From Terriglobus albidus (GTDB taxonomy: Bacteria; Acidobacteriota; Terriglobia; Terriglobales; Acidobacteriaceae), in NCBI RefSeq assembly GCF_008000815.1, contig NZ_CP042806.1:5270001-5334000 (forward strand): a stretch of 64,000 nucleotides of DNA, given 5' to 3'. The notes beneath the pieces were generated by a model, which worked only from the letters and a program-made list of their open reading frames with translations, did not search any database and had not been told where the DNA came from. A program made the position numbers and the translations under genes. Positions 61,746 through 64,000 of the stretch are shown here, one piece after another (within the stretch, counting starts at the first letter, position 1; the number at the start of each line of letters is the position of its first letter).

Positions 61746-62972
61746 CTAGATCGGCTCCGCACTCAAAGGGCGCATACGAATCTGAGCTGTAATGCCTGCC
61801 GCGGCCAGCATCAGAAGACCGCAACCGAGGAAGGTTCCATTCAGTCCAATCGTTGCTTTCAGTGCGCCGGCGATCAGAGCTACAGCTCCGCCAAGCATTG
61901 TGCCCGCAAAGTTCAGGAATCCGAATGCCGTGGCTCTCATCTCCGGCGGGATGCCTTCGCAGAGCACCGGCATGGTATTGCCGTCGTACATTCCCTTCCC
62001 CAGCCCAAACAACAGCATGGAGGCGCACAACAGCGAGACGTTTCCAGTTACGCTGCTGACGATCAGGCATGGCGCACCCAGCCCCAGGCCCACCGTCTGC
62101 GTCCAGACGCGCCCGCGTGCCGTCCGGCGTGCCCAGGAGTCGGCAAGAAAACCGCCGCAGAGCAGGCCGATGAAGCCTCCAGCACGGATCCAAAAGGTCG
62201 CTGTAAACCCCGCACTCGTCAGAGAGAAGTGGAAGCGTTCGTACAGATACAACGGAAACCATGTATAGATCGCCCAGTCGCAGATGGAGGCAATGCCAAA
62301 GACAGTCAACAGCGATCGGTACCCGGGAGTGCGCAGAATCACTGAGGCCGACTCCTTGAGCCCCTTCCCCGGCACCGGCGGCTCTTCCGCCTGTGTTTCA
62401 GCGGACGGGTTCCGAAGCAGATTCATCAGCAGAAAGGCATAGAGCACACCAACACCGCCGAAGATATTGAAGACGCTGCGCCATCCATGACGTGAGCCGA
62501 TCCATCCGCCCAGCGTTCCACCAAGCACTGTCCCCAGATAGGTGCCGCTGTAGTGCAGGCTTACGGCTCTCGATCGTGTTCGCGTGCCGTGGTAAGCGGC
62601 GATCATGGCCAGGCCTGCCGGTAGATAGCAGGCCTCACTGATGCCCATCAGCGACCGCATCGCCACCAGTTGCCCGTATCCCCGCACATGACCGGTCAGC
62701 AGCGTGATCAACGACCATACCAGCAGGCTGAAACAGATCATCCGCTTGCTGCCGAAGCGATCTGCAAGATGCCCCGCCAGCGGACTACTGAAGGCATACA
62801 CCCACAGGAACGAAGTCCCCAGCAGCCCAAGCTGCACCGTGGAGATATGAAGCTCCGCCTGCAGTAACGGGAAGATGGAGAAGATGACCTGCCGGTCCAG
62901 ATAGTTGAACATCCAGACAAACAACAGCAGGACAACGACGAGCCACGGGTATGCGGACTTCCAAACCTTCAC
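61746..62972 (-). CDS. MFS transporter (ACS-type) of the sialidase block
   Basis: The 408-residue protein has about 12 membrane segments and the ACS-type opening YPWLVVVLLLFVWMFNYLDRQ. Relatives carry hexuronates and sialic acids, which fits the neighbouring aldolase and sialidase. GTG 62972 is preferred because AAAGG lies 5 bp upstream; the frame also opens at an ATG 63014, but that would place the GntR-type operator inside the coding region. It is 60% likely to be the sialic-acid-like importer of this block by context only. Confidence 0.87.
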   Translation of the reverse strand: MKVWKSAYPWLVVVLLLFVWMFNYLDRQVIFSIFPLLQAELHISTVQLGLLGTSFLWVYAFSSPLAGHLADRFGSKRMICFSLLVWSLITLLTGHVRGYGQLVAMRSLMGISEACYLPAGLAMIAAYHGTRTRSRAVSLHYSGTYLGTVLGGTLGGWIGSRHGWRSVFNIFGGVGVLYAFLLMNLLRNPSAETQAEEPPVPGKGLKESASVILRTPGYRSLLTVFGIASICDWAIYTWFPLYLYERFHFSLTSAGFTATFWIRAGGFIGLLCGGFLADSWARRTARGRVWTQTVGLGLGAPCLIVSSVTGNVSLLCASMLLFGLGKGMYDGNTMPVLCEGIPPEMRATAFGFLNFAGTMLGGAVALIAGALKATIGLNGTFLGCGLLMLAAAGITAQIRMRPLSAEPI

Positions 62973-62993
62973 GGGAACCTTTCGCCACGCTAG

Positions 62994-63015
62994 ATTATTG
63001 ATAATCGATTTCAAT
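62994..63015. promoter_or_regulatory. GntR-type operator 3, core ATTATTGATAAT
   Basis: The core ATTATTGATAAT (62994-63005) is identical to that at 55013 and is followed by CGATTTCAAT. It lies 21 bp before the chosen MFS start. Confidence 0.65.
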
Positions 63016-63057
63016 CGTCAAGCGTAGAGAAAACGAATACCGTAAAGGCATACAGAA

Positions 63058-63093
63058 AAGGTCCTGCCGGTAGAGGCAGGACCTTCTCTTTTT
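63058..63093 (-). terminator. Rho-independent terminator after cupin gene
   Basis: AAGGTCCTGCC (63058-63068) pairs with GGCAGGACCTT (63075-63085), an 11-bp stem with a 6-base loop. On the minus strand it is followed by a TTTTC stretch. It directly follows the minus-strand cupin gene. Confidence 0.8.
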
Positions 63094-63490
63094 ATGCCTT
63101 GCGGTACTCCTCGTCGGTGACATGTTCGAACCAGTCCACGACCTTATCGCCCTGGCGCTCGTGAACGGCAATGTGGGTCATGGCTATCGTCGGCGATGCG
63201 CCGTGCCAGTGTTTCTCGCCGGGTTCGATCCACACCACGTCTCCGGGATGAATCTCCTGTACGGGCCCACCGTCACGCTGCACCCATCCACAGCCTGCGG
63301 TGACGATCAATGTCTGGCCCAACGGATGACTATGCCAGGCTGTCCGCGCTCCCGGCTCGAAGGTGACGCTTGCACCATTCACACGAGCCGGTTCCGGCGC
63401 CTGAAAGAGCGGATCGATACGGACAGTGCCGGTAAACCAGTCAGCCGGTCCCTTTGTCGATACCTGCGTTCCTACCTTCTTGATCTCCAT
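63092..63490 (-). CDS. Cupin-domain protein 2
   Basis: The 132-residue protein is a single cupin barrel with motif 1 [20 protein letters not shown] and motif 2 [17 protein letters not shown], giving the usual His/Glu/His metal ligands. It resembles the small cupins often annotated beside carboxymuconolactone decarboxylases and TolC/efflux genes. GGAG lies 6 bp before the ATG. The upstream TolC-family gene ends 39 bp before it, so the two may be co-transcribed. Function is unknown. Confidence 0.85.
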   Translation of the reverse strand: MEIKKVGTQVSTKGPADWFTGTVRIDPLFQAPEPARVNGASVTFEPGARTAWHSHPLGQTLIVTAGCGWVQRDGGPVQEIHPGDVVWIEPGEKHWHGASPTIAMTHIAVHERQGDKVVDWFEHVTDEEYRKA

Positions 63491-63529
63491 CTCTTACTCC
63501 TTTGTCCGAATCCTGATCTTTCGATGTTG

Positions 63530-64000
63530 TTAGTTAAGCGTAAATGCCGTCATTGTGCCGGTAGCCCTTGCCAGGTCGATGCGCCCCTGATTCCAGGTAA
63601 AGAGTGCGCCAATGCAGTCATCCTGTGCCCGCGCGCGCTTTGCCTGGGCCTCTGCCAGCTCGGCATTGCCTGTTACTCCCGCCTCGAACCTCCGGCGCGC
63701 CTCAGCCACCTCATCCGCTGCAAGCGTCAGGGCCATCTGGCACTCTTCGACCTGACCCGCTGCGGAGTGTAGATCCGCATGGGCACGGCGAACTTCGAGT
63801 TCGATCTTTCGGCGCAGATCCCGTTCTTGAATCTCACTCTGACGCACGATGGCCTGTGTCTCGGCGTGCCTGGCGCGGATACGGCCTCCGTCAAAGACCG
63901 GAATCTTTGCGCTCACGCCAACGGTGTGTGTGACCACGCTCGCCAGCGGTCCGACGTCTCCAGATGCAGTAATCAAAGGTATCCGCTCGCCACTGACCGC
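63530..64000 (-). CDS. TolC-family outer-membrane efflux protein, N-terminus outside window
   Basis: The reverse strand is open from the window edge to a stop at 63530, giving the last 156 residues. The sequence VGVSAKIPVFDGGRIRARHA and the helical coiled segment QERDLRRKIELEVRRAHADL through AEARRRFEAGVTGNAELAEA are typical of the second half of TolC/OMF proteins, with the usual YxxG-like turn replaced by FEAGVTG. It would form the outer-membrane channel of an RND or MFP efflux system whose other parts must lie to the right of the window. Confidence 0.85.
   Translation of the reverse strand, partial: AVSGERIPLITASGDVGPLASVVTHTVGVSAKIPVFDGGRIRARHAETQAIVRQSEIQERDLRRKIELEVRRAHADLHSAAGQVEECQMALTLAADEVAEARRRFEAGVTGNAELAEAQAKRARAQDDCIGALFTWNQGRIDLARATGTMTAFTLN

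Noticed and set aside
62973-63014. Longer N-terminus for the MFS transporter from ATG 63014
   Set aside because: It would encode the GntR-type operator within the protein, while GTG 62972 has a ribosome site at the right distance.

Overview
The window looks like chromosome of an Acidobacteriota member, probably class Terriglobia (Granulicella/Terriglobus/Edaphobacter-like). The evidence is a PadR regulator fused by a 4-base overlap to an 881-residue duplicated orphan permease (ADOP type), a TIGR03435-type secreted protein, three Oar-like TonB receptors of 1146-1211 residues with an N-terminal carboxypeptidase-regulatory domain, a TPR multiheme cytochrome, a DUF1080/FG-GAP protein, and many secreted glycosidases and esterases. 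GTG and TTG starts are frequent. No tRNA, rRNA, CRISPR array, prophage or transposase was seen. The first gene (PAS histidine kinase) and the last (TolC family) run off the window edges.

The layout is three neighbouring catabolic blocks, each with its own transcription factor and its own operator. Block 1 (about 1-27.5 kb) is an oxidative block: heptaheme cytochrome, CoA-acylating semialdehyde dehydrogenase (mmsA), TonB receptor, DUF1080/FG-GAP protein, cupin, transketolase-like TPP enzyme, SMP-30 lactonase, IclR regulator, Tat-exported TIM-barrel isomerase, three SDR dehydrogenases and a PQQ-cytochrome c dehydrogenase. Seven promoter regions here carry two 15-bp boxes of the form TTGC-N7-GCAA whose starts are always 21 bp apart (14 boxes). 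The iclR gene lies downstream of one pair, so it is the natural candidate regulator. A PadR/ADOP pair, an OsmC protein and a TIGR03435 protein sit in or beside this block.

Block 2 (about 29-47 kb) is a glycan block: sialate-type acetylesterase, GH29 fucosidase, GH31 enzyme, TonB receptor, SGNH esterase, FAD oxidoreductase, MFS transporter, GH2 enzyme and a LacI regulator. Five sites of the form TTAANCGNTTAA (three exact, two with one mismatch) lie in front of its genes. The set fits breakdown of an acetylated, fucose- and galactose-bearing plant glycan, which is an inference. A small subtilisin-fold protein that has lost its catalytic His (47.05-47.75 kb), a GH27 galactosidase, a second PQQ dehydrogenase and a second acetylesterase follow.

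Block 3 (about 54-63 kb) is sialidase-like: NanA/DapA-family aldolase, GntR/FCD regulator, GH33-type sialidase, TonB receptor, metallo-beta-lactamase-fold protein and MFS transporter. Three sites with the core (A/T)TTATTGATAAT lie in front of the aldolase gene, the receptor operon and the MFS gene.

Intergenic regions are rich in repeats: a roughly 115-bp element with terminal inverted repeats flanked by TA, present three times and each time with its edge inside the stop codon of the neighbouring gene; a large palindrome present twice; a 307-bp nested inverted-repeat mosaic; and a composite repeat present three times. Assignments were made by eye from sequence motifs; no database search was run.
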